From Fibrobacter succinogenes (GTDB lineage: Bacteria > Fibrobacterota > Fibrobacteria > Fibrobacterales > Fibrobacteraceae): 64,000 nucleotides of DNA. The stretch is from contig NZ_CACZDK010000017.1 in NCBI RefSeq assembly GCF_902779965.1, forward strand, positions 62,001-126,000, read 5' to 3'. The position numbers and the translations under genes were made by a program. The stretch's first letter is position 1; each line of letters opens with the position of its first letter. The notes under the pieces are model-generated. The model was not told where the DNA came from. It did no database searches and worked only from the letters and a program-made list of their open reading frames with translations. Positions 35,657 through 44,332 of this stretch are shown in pieces.

Positions 35657-35671
35657 TATATTTACAACATG
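35657..35671 (+). promoter_or_regulatory. TATATT box 6 nt before the receiver-like gene
   Basis: TATATT at 35657-35662 is followed by six bases and ATG at 35669, matching the other leaderless candidates. Confidence 0.55.
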
Positions 35672-36127
35672 GCTAAAGAAATCGATAATTTTGATGATGA
35701 AGAAATGGACGAAGCCAACGGTGCGATGCTCGATGCATTGAACGCCGAAGAAAACTTTGTTCCGCAAGTCCGTGACTACAGCGATCGCCGCATCCTTATC
35801 TGGGAAGAAGACGATGTCCGCCGTGAAGCATGCCTCGAAGTCCTTTCGGATTTGCTTGTTGGCGCTTATATCAAGACGGTTAAGACCGAAGCTGATGCGC
35901 TCCAGCAGCTCGAAGAAGACGATTGGGATACGTTTGTCGTGGATTTCTACACCGAAGGCGTTTCTGTGAGCGACTTCATCAAGCGTGTGAACAACTATCC
36001 GGGCTCAATCTTGGTGGCAATTGCCATGGCTCCACTCACGCTCCCCGAAGAACGCGAACCAGCCAAGGCCGAAAACCTGCGCCGCCTGTTCGACATCGAA
36101 CGCGCCAGCTCGCAGATTCACGCTTAA
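35669..36127 (+). CDS. Degenerate response-regulator receiver-like protein
   Basis: After an acidic N-terminal 40 residues, RRILIWEEDDVRREACLEVLSDLL (beta1/alpha1 with the acidic pair) and WDTFVVDFYTEGVSVSDFIKRV (beta3 with a candidate phospho-Asp) follow the CheY pattern. At the beta5 position where Lys is expected the sequence is VAIAMAPL, so the switch Lys seems absent. It may be a pseudo-receiver. No output domain is present. No histidine kinase lies nearby. Assignment is by fold pattern only. Confidence 0.55.
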   Translation: MAKEIDNFDDEEMDEANGAMLDALNAEENFVPQVRDYSDRRILIWEEDDVRREACLEVLSDLLVGAYIKTVKTEADALQQLEEDDWDTFVVDFYTEGVSVSDFIKRVNNYPGSILVAIAMAPLTLPEEREPAKAENLRRLFDIERASSQIHA

Positions 36128-36215
36128 ATAGTAGGCTGTAGACGGTAGGAAGTCGGAAGTTCCCGCCGTCAACAACCCTGTCATGCCCGCCGCTGAGCGG
36201 GCATCGTCATATGGT

Positions 36216-36254
36216 AAAAAAACGGCCGCCCCAAAATGGGACGACCGATTTTTT
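36216..36254. terminator. Bidirectional terminator
   Basis: A GC-rich hairpin (CGGCCGCCCC/GGGACGACCG, two mismatches) is flanked by seven A on the left and six T on the right. It therefore serves both the receiver-like gene (+) and the lipoprotein gene (-). A TCATGCCCGCC...GGCGGGCAT-type dispersed hairpin lies at 36178-36206. Confidence 0.8.
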
Positions 36255-36311
36255 CATCCTGGAGCCGTCATCCTCGACCCTATGGGATCCAGTGACGATT
36301 TGTATTGAACG

Positions 36312-37559
36312 TTAATTCCCACAGGCGGAAATGCTTCCCGGTGTCGGGGCGCCTGTGCACCAAGAATCCGGTTCGTTGCGCTTGTTCCACAGCCCAATGT
36401 TAAGCTGCGAACTCTTGGGGGCCGTTGCCGAAGACGAACCGATAGAAATCGGTGCAACATGGAGCGAATCGGACTTACCGTAATAAAGCGAGTCGAGTAC
36501 AGTGCCATCGCATTGCAGCACGATTGAACCGGACGTTTTACCGAATTGCGGCATGTTTTCGGCATACTTGTAGATGCTTGCAATATTGGCTGTTTCTCGA
36601 TTGCCTACCACAAGAACTTCGTTTGGCGGGAGTGCTAACGCATCGATTTCGGCTGCTCCGTTTACGCTTGATGTTTTACCGAGCGTACACTTGTCTAGCA
36701 CCAGCGTATCTGTGCTGCCGTTGTAGAACTCCACAAAGTTGTATTGCGAAGAATCTTTGTCGTTTGCAACAACGAAAAATTCACTCATGATAAGGTCGTT
36801 TGCGACCGGAGTGCGCTTAGTTGCAGGGAGTTTGAGCTTTACTTGTACGTTCACATCTTTGGCTAGTTCGATTGCAAGTGCAATCTTGCTGCGGAGTGAT
36901 GCTATTTGGAAGTTCGGGATAGGCGAGTTCTCGTCGAGCATAAAGTTGTCTTCCAAACTGAAAATATTCTTTCCGCTCTCGTCTTGCATCGTGATGGTGA
37001 TATGGTATTCGCGATTCAATTTGAGGTCGCCACTTGTAAACGATACATTGTCGGAATCAAATACCATGGGATAGGAGTACGATTCGTCTTTGCTCGTCAG
37101 TTTCATTTCTCCGTTCTTGATGCCGGCAGGGTTTCCAAAACCGATGGGAACTTCCACATAAACAAAACCGACAAGGGCATGCATTGGAATTTTCAGGTTG
37201 ATGGTAGCGCCGGCTTCGAGTGCGGTTGTGATTTCACCTTCTTGCATCAATGTTCCGTTTGCGTAGAGCTTGGCTTTGAAAATCCATTCATCGCTTGGGA
37301 AAACATCAAGGTTAAACAACTTTTTCTCAACGGAATGGACAAAGTGTAGCGTGTCCGGTCCATAGCAATCGAGCACAAGGCTGTCGATTAGCGGTGTATC
37401 AGAGTAGTCCAAGTTGAGGGCGACGTTGGCTTGCGTTCCGAGTTGGAAGGCTTGGATGGAATCGTCGTGCGAAGAATCGCTGGAGCAATTCCACAGGGCA
37501 AGAGCGGTGAGAGTTGTAGCCGCATAACGGCAGACGTGTTTTTTGAATGTAGGACTCAT
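36312..37559 (-). CDS. Lipoprotein with lamin-tail-like C-terminal domain
   Basis: The signal peptide ends in ALALWNC, giving a lipidation Cys at about residue 25. The first 270 residues look like beta-sandwich repeats (DSLVLDCYGPDTLHF, KLNREYHITITMQDESG). From about 280, LIMSEFFVVANDKDSSQYNFVEFYNGSTDTLVLDKCTL resembles a lamin-tail (LTD) domain, which in bacteria is found in extracellular nucleases and surface proteins. No enzymatic motif is seen. It is likely an outer-surface or periplasmic binding protein. Confidence 0.7.
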   Translation of the reverse strand: MSPTFKKHVCRYAATTLTALALWNCSSDSSHDDSIQAFQLGTQANVALNLDYSDTPLIDSLVLDCYGPDTLHFVHSVEKKLFNLDVFPSDEWIFKAKLYANGTLMQEGEITTALEAGATINLKIPMHALVGFVYVEVPIGFGNPAGIKNGEMKLTSKDESYSYPMVFDSDNVSFTSGDLKLNREYHITITMQDESGKNIFSLEDNFMLDENSPIPNFQIASLRSKIALAIELAKDVNVQVKLKLPATKRTPVANDLIMSEFFVVANDKDSSQYNFVEFYNGSTDTLVLDKCTLGKTSSVNGAAEIDALALPPNEVLVVGNRETANIASIYKYAENMPQFGKTSGSIVLQCDGTVLDSLYYGKSDSLHVAPISIGSSSATAPKSSQLNIGLWNKRNEPDSWCTGAPTPGSISACGN

Positions 37560-37838
37560 ATAACCTCCTGTTTGTTTTGGTTGGTCCTACTTCTTTAACA
37601 CGTTTTTTTCTGGCTTTTGTCCGGAAAAATTTGTGTAAAATTTTCTAAATACATTTTTCCCTTGTCATGCCCGTCCCCGAACTCTTTGATTACTTAGTGG
37701 TTGACGCTTCGCGTCAGCAGTTTCGGCTCGATCATGACAGTCTGCATGCAGACTGTCGCGACATTCGCCTTGAATGCTATTTAGCACTTATGTGAGCATG
37801 ATCCGCGTATGGGAATGGCATCTCTTTCTTGTTGCATT
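37560..37838. repeat. Intergenic region with a 22-bp perfect palindrome
   Basis: There is no gene. It holds TTGTCATGCCCG (37663-37674), a TGACGCTTCGCGTCA hairpin (37712-37726), and a constant-flank palindrome unit: GGCTCGATCAT, then perfect 11-bp arms GACAGTCTGCA/TGCAGACTGTC at 37736-37757, then GCGACATTCGCCTT. Confidence 0.75.
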
Positions 37839-38306
37839 TTACAGGTGCAATTTGCTCTTCCCGTTTTCTACGCGGTTGCCTTGCAGTTTTGCGGCGCAGG
37901 CTTTGTCTTGCCTGAGAATTTTCACAAGCGCACTCGGGCTAAGCCCGAACGCCGCGGCTGCGGCTTTTGTATCGCCATTCTTTGTCGCCATAATGTCAAA
38001 GACATGGGCGACGAACAGCGGAAATTGCGGGTTGCTCGGCTGGATATGCCCGTTGCTTCCCGGAAATTTCATCTCCACAGCCGGAGGTTCTTCTCGGACG
38101 TTTAATGCGAGCGCCATTTGCATGCGGTGTAGGGCGTGAATTTTGTTCTCTTTTGCGCTTCTGCTCTCGGAAGACTTAATTTCTAAATTATATTGTTGTA
38201 ACGAAAGATGAACGCCGGTATTGGTCTTGTTCCTGTGCTGGCCGCCGGGGCCACTGCCTTGATAACCTTTCAAGGAGCAGACTCGTAAAAGTTCATCTAG
38301 GTTCAT
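37839..38306 (-). CDS. Peptide-chain release factor-like protein (GGQ domain)
   Basis: MNLDELLRVCSLKGYQGSGPGGQHRNKTNTGVHL has the catalytic GGQ of class I release factors. The protein lacks the codon-recognition domains, so it resembles ribosome-rescue or RF-H-like factors. The C-terminal half (FPLFVAHVFDIMATKNGDTKAAAAAFGLSPSALVKIL) is an added helical, helix-turn-helix-like part, not the basic tail of ArfB. ATG 38306 is chosen because the longer start at 38330 overlaps the divergent lipoprotein start. The protein hydrolyses peptidyl-tRNA by family analogy. Confidence 0.78.
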   Translation of the reverse strand: MNLDELLRVCSLKGYQGSGPGGQHRNKTNTGVHLSLQQYNLEIKSSESRSAKENKIHALHRMQMALALNVREEPPAVEMKFPGSNGHIQPSNPQFPLFVAHVFDIMATKNGDTKAAAAAFGLSPSALVKILRQDKACAAKLQGNRVENGKSKLHL

Positions 38307-38324
38307 TTTCAGGTAGGTATCGCG

Positions 38325-39044
38325 ATGCATGTGCTGAAAAATAAAATAGTTCTAGCTCTTTTGGTAAGCGTATTTGCTTTTATGGCGGGCTGCGCCGGTT
38401 CTTCTGGCGGCTCTTCTCAGGAATCTCCCGAAACTGCGGCTACCCGTGATGCCAAGGTGAAGGCTCAAGAAGCGGATAAACTTGCCATGCTCGAAAGCAT
38501 GTTCACTGTTTTTAAGGAATCGGTTAAGAATCGCGCACCGTCCGATATTTTACTTGACTTTTTGACGGATCCTTCGGAAGCCTGGCTCGATGAACTCGAA
38601 AGTCATGCCAAGTCTTATGATGCTGCCGCGATGGACACATGCCAGTTCTATGAGGCTTATGCCATCGTGCTTTACAGGCTTTTTGAACGCGAACATCTTT
38701 GGGATGTTACCGATTACCGCATGCTCTATTTGCTCCTTTATAATAGCGGATTCTTGGATCTGGTGGACCGCGTGAACATGGGCCCGTTCGAAGTCAAGAA
38801 CGATCGCGGAAGCGTTGGGCTTGCCAAGAGCCCGAAGGTGCCGATAATGCTTTTCACTTGGGATGATACCAAGTGGAAACTCGACCTTATCGAAACGTTG
38901 CCGCTTATCACGAAGGGCATTGAAGCAACTGCCGCCAAGAAAAACTGGACGGGCGCAAAACTTGCTCTTTACTGGCTCGACAAAAAGTACCACTTGCAGT
39001 ATTCTCGCCTCGACGAATCGCTCTTTGAACCGATTGGTTTTTAA
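38325..39044 (+). CDS. Lipoprotein of unknown function
   Basis: The signal peptide KIVLALLVSVFAFMAGC is a good lipobox (MAGC, Cys at residue 23), followed by a Gly/Ser-rich tether. The mature part is helical with aromatic clusters (DTCQFYEAYAIVLYRLF, DYRMLYLLLYNSGFL). No family is recognised. It lies 24 nt before the next secreted protein and is probably cotranscribed. The PorU-like gene lies downstream, past an intergenic repeat block, which may be coincidental. Confidence 0.75.
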   Translation: MHVLKNKIVLALLVSVFAFMAGCAGSSGGSSQESPETAATRDAKVKAQEADKLAMLESMFTVFKESVKNRAPSDILLDFLTDPSEAWLDELESHAKSYDAAAMDTCQFYEAYAIVLYRLFEREHLWDVTDYRMLYLLLYNSGFLDLVDRVNMGPFEVKNDRGSVGLAKSPKVPIMLFTWDDTKWKLDLIETLPLITKGIEATAAKKNWTGAKLALYWLDKKYHLQYSRLDESLFEPIGF

Positions 39045-39068
39045 CGGAAATTTTAAGGTGTAGAGTTT

Positions 39069-39953
39069 ATGCGTAAACTTCTTGCGACTTGCGCTCTTGT
39101 TCTTGTTTCTGCGGTATTTGCTACGGCGGCACCTTCTAAGTCGGCGGTTTCGAATAGCGCTTCATCGAATAAAATTTATGGTGCGGTCGAAGCGAAGGAA
39201 GGATTTGTAGGCGGTCGCCTCTTTGATGTTTTGGATTCTGTTGGGGGAACGGGAACATGGATGGAATGGGACGTGAACGGCGTTCGCGATCCGTCATTGA
39301 TGAAGGTGCTCGACCCGATTTTGAATTCCCCGAACAAGCCCAAGATGGTTTGGCTCATTACCGAACGCGAAAAGCCTTTGCTTTCGGTTCTTTTGCCGAA
39401 GGGAAAAGGCGAGGTCCTTGTCTTTTACGAACTAAGTGCGCTTGATGCTAAACCTGTTCCGCTCAAACTTAACAAGGTCCTTACTCCCGATGTTGTGTTC
39501 AGGGATTACAAACAAATTTCAGAAAACCAGTTCGAACACCTCGATCGCTCGAATTTGAAGATTACGGCTTCTGACAAGTTCATTCGTTTTAGCTACGATA
39601 ATCCCGATAAAACTCCGCTCCGTTACGATACTGATTTTGCGACAAAAACAATTGTCGAAAAGCATGCGGAGGTGAATGATTATCTCGGTTTCTTGAAATA
39701 TGAATATTCTTTGATGCTCCGCGCTTTTGTCCAGTCGACTCGTGGCATTTTCAACTGGCAACCATGGCACTGGTACATGGAAAAGTGGAACAAAAAGTTC
39801 ATGATTACACCCAAGGAAATCGAAATGATTCTCTCCAAGGGGGTTCGTCCCGATTACATAACGCTCTTTAAGGCCAAAGCTACGGGCGGTGAAGTTGTCG
39901 AAATGCGCACAACGGGGAATGGATTCCTCGAAATGGTCATTACAAGACCCTAG
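39069..39953 (+). CDS. Secreted hypothetical protein
   Basis: A signal peptide (MRKLLATCALVLVSAVFATAA) precedes about 270 residues of mixed alpha/beta character. Landmarks include GTGTWMEWDVNGVRDPSLMKV and a Trp-rich segment, IFNWQPWHWYMEKWNKKFM. It has no enzymatic motif I recognise. It is likely periplasmic or outer-membrane associated and cotranscribed with the lipoprotein before it. Confidence 0.7.
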   Translation: MRKLLATCALVLVSAVFATAAPSKSAVSNSASSNKIYGAVEAKEGFVGGRLFDVLDSVGGTGTWMEWDVNGVRDPSLMKVLDPILNSPNKPKMVWLITEREKPLLSVLLPKGKGEVLVFYELSALDAKPVPLKLNKVLTPDVVFRDYKQISENQFEHLDRSNLKITASDKFIRFSYDNPDKTPLRYDTDFATKTIVEKHAEVNDYLGFLKYEYSLMLRAFVQSTRGIFNWQPWHWYMEKWNKKFMITPKEIEMILSKGVRPDYITLFKAKATGGEVVEMRTTGNGFLEMVITRP

Positions 39954-40209
39954 TTGTAAAAAAAGGAGATGCCCCATCAAGTGGGGTATGACACTCGGCT
40001 TCTTTGTCATTCCACTTCGTGGCTTGGCTGCTGCGGCTCGGCAATAAGAATGAGTATACTCATTCTTGCTGCGCTCGCCTTGCATGTCATTCCACTTCGT
40101 GGCATGACTAGTTCGCCTCGGATATAGAAACATGCAAGCATGTTTCTGTATCACTCGGCTTCTTTGTCATTCCCGCCTCCGAGCGGGAATCTCCATTTTT
40201 AATTTTTAC
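39954..40209. repeat. Composite repeat block before the PorU-like gene
   Basis: Three modules are joined. The first is GGAGATGCCCC...GGGGTATGACA (39965-39993). The second is a constant-flank unit with arms AAGAATGAGTA/TACTCATTCTT (40046-40067) after GCGGCTCGGCAAT. The third is another with AGAAACATGC-AA-GCATGTTTCT arms (40126-40147) after GCCTCGGATAT. TCATTCCACTTCGTGGC links them (40007-40023, 40087-40103). A GTCATTCCCG...CGGGAATCTCC hairpin closes the block (40166-40194). Confidence 0.85.
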
Positions 40210-40225
40210 TATCTTAAAATTTGTG
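40210..40225 (+). promoter_or_regulatory. TATCTT box 7 nt before the PorU-like GTG start
   Basis: TATCTT at 40210-40215, seven bases, then GTG at 40223. It lies immediately after the repeat block. Confidence 0.55.
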
Positions 40226-43200
40226 AATTCTATCATCAAAAAATTTCAGATTCTTCTGGTTGCTTGTGCAACTGTATCTAGCTTGGCTTCTTCTGTCGTG
40301 GAAGATTCCAAGAAACGTTTTATTTTAGACGATGAAGTCTTGGATTCGTCGACGAAATCCTGCGAAGACGGTTCGGGAATGCGCTTTGTTCCCGAAAATG
40401 CCTTTTATGTGGATGTCGGTAACGTGCCCGTTCGTCATTACCGCGTGGCGCTCCCGTCGAATGCGAAACCTTCGGTCTCGGTGACAACCAACAAGGTTGT
40501 TTCGCTGGGGGCTTCGCCTTGTAAGTCAACGCCGGCAAAGATTCCTTCTGTTGACGTTTCGAGTCCGTTCTTCAAGGATAACTTGTGGATGGTCGATGTG
40601 TTTGTGCCGCTTTATGTCAAGGATGGTGGCTCGGTTGCTCTTCGCAAGAATTTCCGCTTGAATGTGGATTTTGGATCAGTAAAGGTGAGTGGTCGGAATC
40701 CGGGGGCCCGTGCGCTCATGCTGGTTGAAAACGCCGTCGCTGCAGCCCAGTTTGGTTCAACCTCTACTAATGCGGCTTTGCGCCGTGAAGCAACTTCGGA
40801 ATTTGATAACGTCGTTCAACTTGCCGAACTGGTTGTAGGCGACGAGAATATGGCTACGTTCAGTGAAGATGGTTGGTTTGCTGTCGGCTATAATACGATT
40901 CGCAATGCGCTTCTGAAGGTTGGGCGTCAAGATGAACTCGATGCTATCCCTGTCGAAAAGGTTTGCTTGTATGGTGCCGCGCCGGATACACTCGCTGATA
41001 TGGTGCCTGGTGCAGCCCTCCGTTCTCCTAACCAAATTTTTGAACTGCCTATTAAAGTGGTTGACCGAAATTCTAATGGAAATTTTGACGAAGGCGACTC
41101 GCTTTATTTCGTAGGCTACGGAAATGCTTTTTGGAAACGCGTGGATTCAGAGCCGACACAGATTTCAAATGTGCCCAAAACGAACATGGGTTATTTCCAT
41201 TCTTACTCGCCATATTCCTATTACCAACATTTTGTTTTCGGTTATAAGCAAACAGGGAAGGGGCTCCGCCTAGAAACGCTTGCTGCGCCGAAGTCTTCTG
41301 CAAAGAATATCGATTGGTTCCGTTATGTTCGTGCCGAAAGAGATGAGCTGTTGCGTGATGGTTACCATGGATCGGATTGGGACAAAACAACGGGTAAGGA
41401 ATACTTCTGGAAATGGCGTGAGCAAGGGGATACGCTTGAACTGTCAGCGGAAGATTTGGAATTCAAGGCAACGACGACAAATCTGCCGGGCCTTGTTTCC
41501 GGTGGCAAAGGCTTTGTCGCTGTTTCGTTCTTCCCGCTTCGTTCGATGAACTCCACTTCGATTTCGGATAGTAGCTATGCAATACGCGTGAGTCCTATTT
41601 GCTTTAGTCTGAAGGTAAATGGTTCTTCGTATTCTAAAGTACGTGGGGAAGAACTTTACTGGGGCGATGGCGATATGTTGCCCGGCGGCAATTTTAGTGT
41701 ACCGACTAGTGCGCTCAAGTCTTCCGGTAACAAGTTTGAATTGTCGATTTTCAATTGTACGGCCCAAGCGGACCGCTTTGACGGTTATTCTGTGGCTTAC
41801 CAGTGGGATCCGTCTGCGGTTTCCATTGATTCTGCGGAATGGATGTTGCCGGGTTTTGCAACAGGCGTAATTCGCATTCCTGTGGGCAAAGATTCAGATT
41901 TGCGTTTGATGAAGTTTAAGAACTTGGCGCCTGTAGGCCTTTTGAAAATTACAGACGGAGTTGCAATCGATAGCATTGGAAGCAATGATGATGTTCGCTA
42001 TTTGCTGTATAGCGAAAAAGATCGTCGTCGAGCGTTTAGTGTAAAGGGGATTCCTGTTCCGTCCAAAAACTCGGTTCAGAAGCTTGCTAATATTTCTTCG
42101 AAGACGGAGTATCTCATTGTTTCGCCAGAAGAATTTTTGGAACAGGCCGAGGCTTTGGCGGAGTTCCGCTCTGGAGAAAAGTCGGCATCGAAACTTGTGA
42201 CGGCGGTTGTTCCTGTTGAAAATATCTATAGGCATTATACGGGTGGTGCGCTATCGCCGATTGCCATTAGAAACTATATCGCCTATGCTCGAAGCGTGTG
42301 TCCTAATTTACGATTTGTCTTGCTTGCCGGGTCTGGCCATTATGACTACCGTGGAAGCAAGCACGGTAAAAACTATATCCCTCCGTATGAAAAAGAATCT
42401 ACTGTGACGGAAGACTTCTTTAGCGTCTTGGACTCCGGTGAAGTTGTACGTGGTGGTAAATCGTATGATGTCGATATGGCTGTGGGGCGCTTGCCGGTTT
42501 CATCTGTGCAGGAATTTGAATATTATAATGAAAAGGCGAGAGATTACGATGAAATCCAGAGGTTCGATCACGGCGAGTGGAAATCTACGTTGTTGCTTGC
42601 TGCCGATGATGCTTATAACGGCTTATCTCCGGACCCGATGGACCATACCATCTATCAAGAAAATTTGGCCAATTTGGTGGATTCGACAGCCGATTCTCTT
42701 GGCTTTAGAATGAACATGAAGAAAGTTTATCTTTTGAATTACGAAGCCGATGCTGCGGGGCAAAAGTTGGATGCCGCCAACGATTTCTTGAACATGTTGA
42801 ATCAAGGTGCGCTGATGTCCTCCTATTATGGTCATGGCTCCAAGGTGGCTTGGGCTTCGGAAGGTTTGATGAAACTTTCGTATCTCTCTAGACTTTCGAA
42901 TAAAAAAAGATATACGGTGTTGAATTCTTTCTCTTGCACGGTTGGCCGTTTTGATGAAGGCGATTCCAAATCGATGACTGAAGCTTTTGTGCTTTTGCCT
43001 CAGGCAGGTGCTATCGTTGCAATTGGTGCCGCTCGTGAAACGTATGCTGGTCCCAATGATATCTTTGCCAAAAATTTTGTGAGCCGTGCGCTTCTTAAAA
43101 ATGGCAATTACTTGGGCTTGGCTTATATGCAGGCTAAGGACAACGTTTTCATGTATAAAAAATCAGTCCCGACTTATACGAGTAATGTCTTTAATGCAGA

Positions 43201-44329
43201 GCATTACGTGTACGTGGGTGAACCTGTAATTCGCATGCCTTTGGCCGATTTAAAGATTACTCTGGATTCGCCGATTGATTCCATTAAAGCTCTGGATAAA
43301 GTAAAATTGTCTGGAAAGGTGTCTGGAATGTCTTCGGGAAATATTGCTCTAACTTTGAGAGAAGGCCGCTATACCAAGCACCTTGATATGATAACGACAT
43401 CTCATTATGCCGATGTCAAATATGATGGAGCTCTAATTTATTCGGAAATTGTTCCTGTTGTCGGTGGCCGTTTTGAAACGGAATTTGTGACTCCGAAAAA
43501 GCTGAACATTGGTGATTCTCTTGCGGAATTCCGTGCTTGGGCATATTCTTCGAATGATGTAGCTATTGGTCGTTATTTCGAAAAGAATATCAGTATTACG
43601 AGCGTTTCGAATTATGCGGATTCGTTGAATGATAAAACTCCGCCGACAATCAGTATTCAATTGTGCAATGCCGGCGAGAAAACTTCATTTGTTGATAAAC
43701 AGCACGTTAAACTTCAAACTCCGACTTGCTTGCAAGTCGTTGTTGAAGATGAAACGGCTTTGGATTATCGCGAACAAGCTGATGAAGGAATTACGTTTGA
43801 AATGTATGGACTTGAAAATCCGTATCATCCGTCTCCGTTCTTGGAACAGTCCTCGAAACGCGCTGTTGCTCGCAAGACGTTGACGACGGAAGCTTATCCG
43901 CCGGGATCCTATTCGTTTGTGGTTCGTGCTTTGGATGTTCTTGGAAATGTTTCGACAAAGATTGTGTATGTTGACATTATGGAAAATATGCAGGAAGGCC
44001 TTGCCGATGTATTCAACGTTCCAAACCCGATGGGCAAGAAAGGAACGACGTTCTACTTCAAAAACCTCTCTTCCGATACGGATCCGGACGTGAACATCTT
44101 TATCTATAACCAACATGGTAGACTTGTTAAGGTCATCAAGAATGCCAAATCTGGTGAAACGCATTGGGATGGTAGAGATAATTTCGGGCGTTTGCTGGCT
44201 AATGGTTTGTACCACTATGTAGTGCGGAGCAAAACCAAGATTTCGGATGCATTTAATTCTACGGAATCTAAAACAAAGACTAAAACTCAAACTTGGACTA
44301 AAAAACAAAAATTGTTGATATCGAGGTAA
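40223..44329 (+). CDS. porU: PorU-like C25 (gingipain-family) peptidase, type IX secretion sortase candidate
   Basis: This is a 1,368-residue exported protein with signal peptide (QILLVACATVSSLA). It has a long N-terminal beta region and then a C25 peptidase domain. The catalytic pair fits His871 in SSYYGHGS and Cys905 in NSFSCTVGRF. FVLLAGSGHYDYRG (about 690-703) and DMAVGRLPV precede it, as in PorU/gingipains. The C-terminus (VPNPMGKKGTTFYF...HWDGRDNFGRLLANGLYHYVV) is a FlgD-like/T9SS-type Ig module. PorU cleaves C-terminal signals of type IX cargo at the outer surface. Assignment to PorU rather than a cargo protease rests on size and layout. Confidence 0.8.
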   Translation: MNSIIKKFQILLVACATVSSLASSVVEDSKKRFILDDEVLDSSTKSCEDGSGMRFVPENAFYVDVGNVPVRHYRVALPSNAKPSVSVTTNKVVSLGASPCKSTPAKIPSVDVSSPFFKDNLWMVDVFVPLYVKDGGSVALRKNFRLNVDFGSVKVSGRNPGARALMLVENAVAAAQFGSTSTNAALRREATSEFDNVVQLAELVVGDENMATFSEDGWFAVGYNTIRNALLKVGRQDELDAIPVEKVCLYGAAPDTLADMVPGAALRSPNQIFELPIKVVDRNSNGNFDEGDSLYFVGYGNAFWKRVDSEPTQISNVPKTNMGYFHSYSPYSYYQHFVFGYKQTGKGLRLETLAAPKSSAKNIDWFRYVRAERDELLRDGYHGSDWDKTTGKEYFWKWREQGDTLELSAEDLEFKATTTNLPGLVSGGKGFVAVSFFPLRSMNSTSISDSSYAIRVSPICFSLKVNGSSYSKVRGEELYWGDGDMLPGGNFSVPTSALKSSGNKFELSIFNCTAQADRFDGYSVAYQWDPSAVSIDSAEWMLPGFATGVIRIPVGKDSDLRLMKFKNLAPVGLLKITDGVAIDSIGSNDDVRYLLYSEKDRRRAFSVKGIPVPSKNSVQKLANISSKTEYLIVSPEEFLEQAEALAEFRSGEKSASKLVTAVVPVENIYRHYTGGALSPIAIRNYIAYARSVCPNLRFVLLAGSGHYDYRGSKHGKNYIPPYEKESTVTEDFFSVLDSGEVVRGGKSYDVDMAVGRLPVSSVQEFEYYNEKARDYDEIQRFDHGEWKSTLLLAADDAYNGLSPDPMDHTIYQENLANLVDSTADSLGFRMNMKKVYLLNYEADAAGQKLDAANDFLNMLNQGALMSSYYGHGSKVAWASEGLMKLSYLSRLSNKKRYTVLNSFSCTVGRFDEGDSKSMTEAFVLLPQAGAIVAIGAARETYAGPNDIFAKNFVSRALLKNGNYLGLAYMQAKDNVFMYKKSVPTYTSNVFNAEHYVYVGEPVIRMPLADLKITLDSPIDSIKALDKVKLSGKVSGMSSGNIALTLREGRYTKHLDMITTSHYADVKYDGALIYSEIVPVVGGRFETEFVTPKKLNIGDSLAEFRAWAYSSNDVAIGRYFEKNISITSVSNYADSLNDKTPPTISIQLCNAGEKTSFVDKQHVKLQTPTCLQVVVEDETALDYREQADEGITFEMYGLENPYHPSPFLEQSSKRAVARKTLTTEAYPPGSYSFVVRALDVLGNVSTKIVYVDIMENMQEGLADVFNVPNPMGKKGTTFYFKNLSSDTDPDVNIFIYNQHGRLVKVIKNAKSGETHWDGRDNFGRLLANGLYHYVVRSKTKISDAFNSTESKTKTKTQTWTKKQKLLISR

Positions 44330-44332
44330 TCA

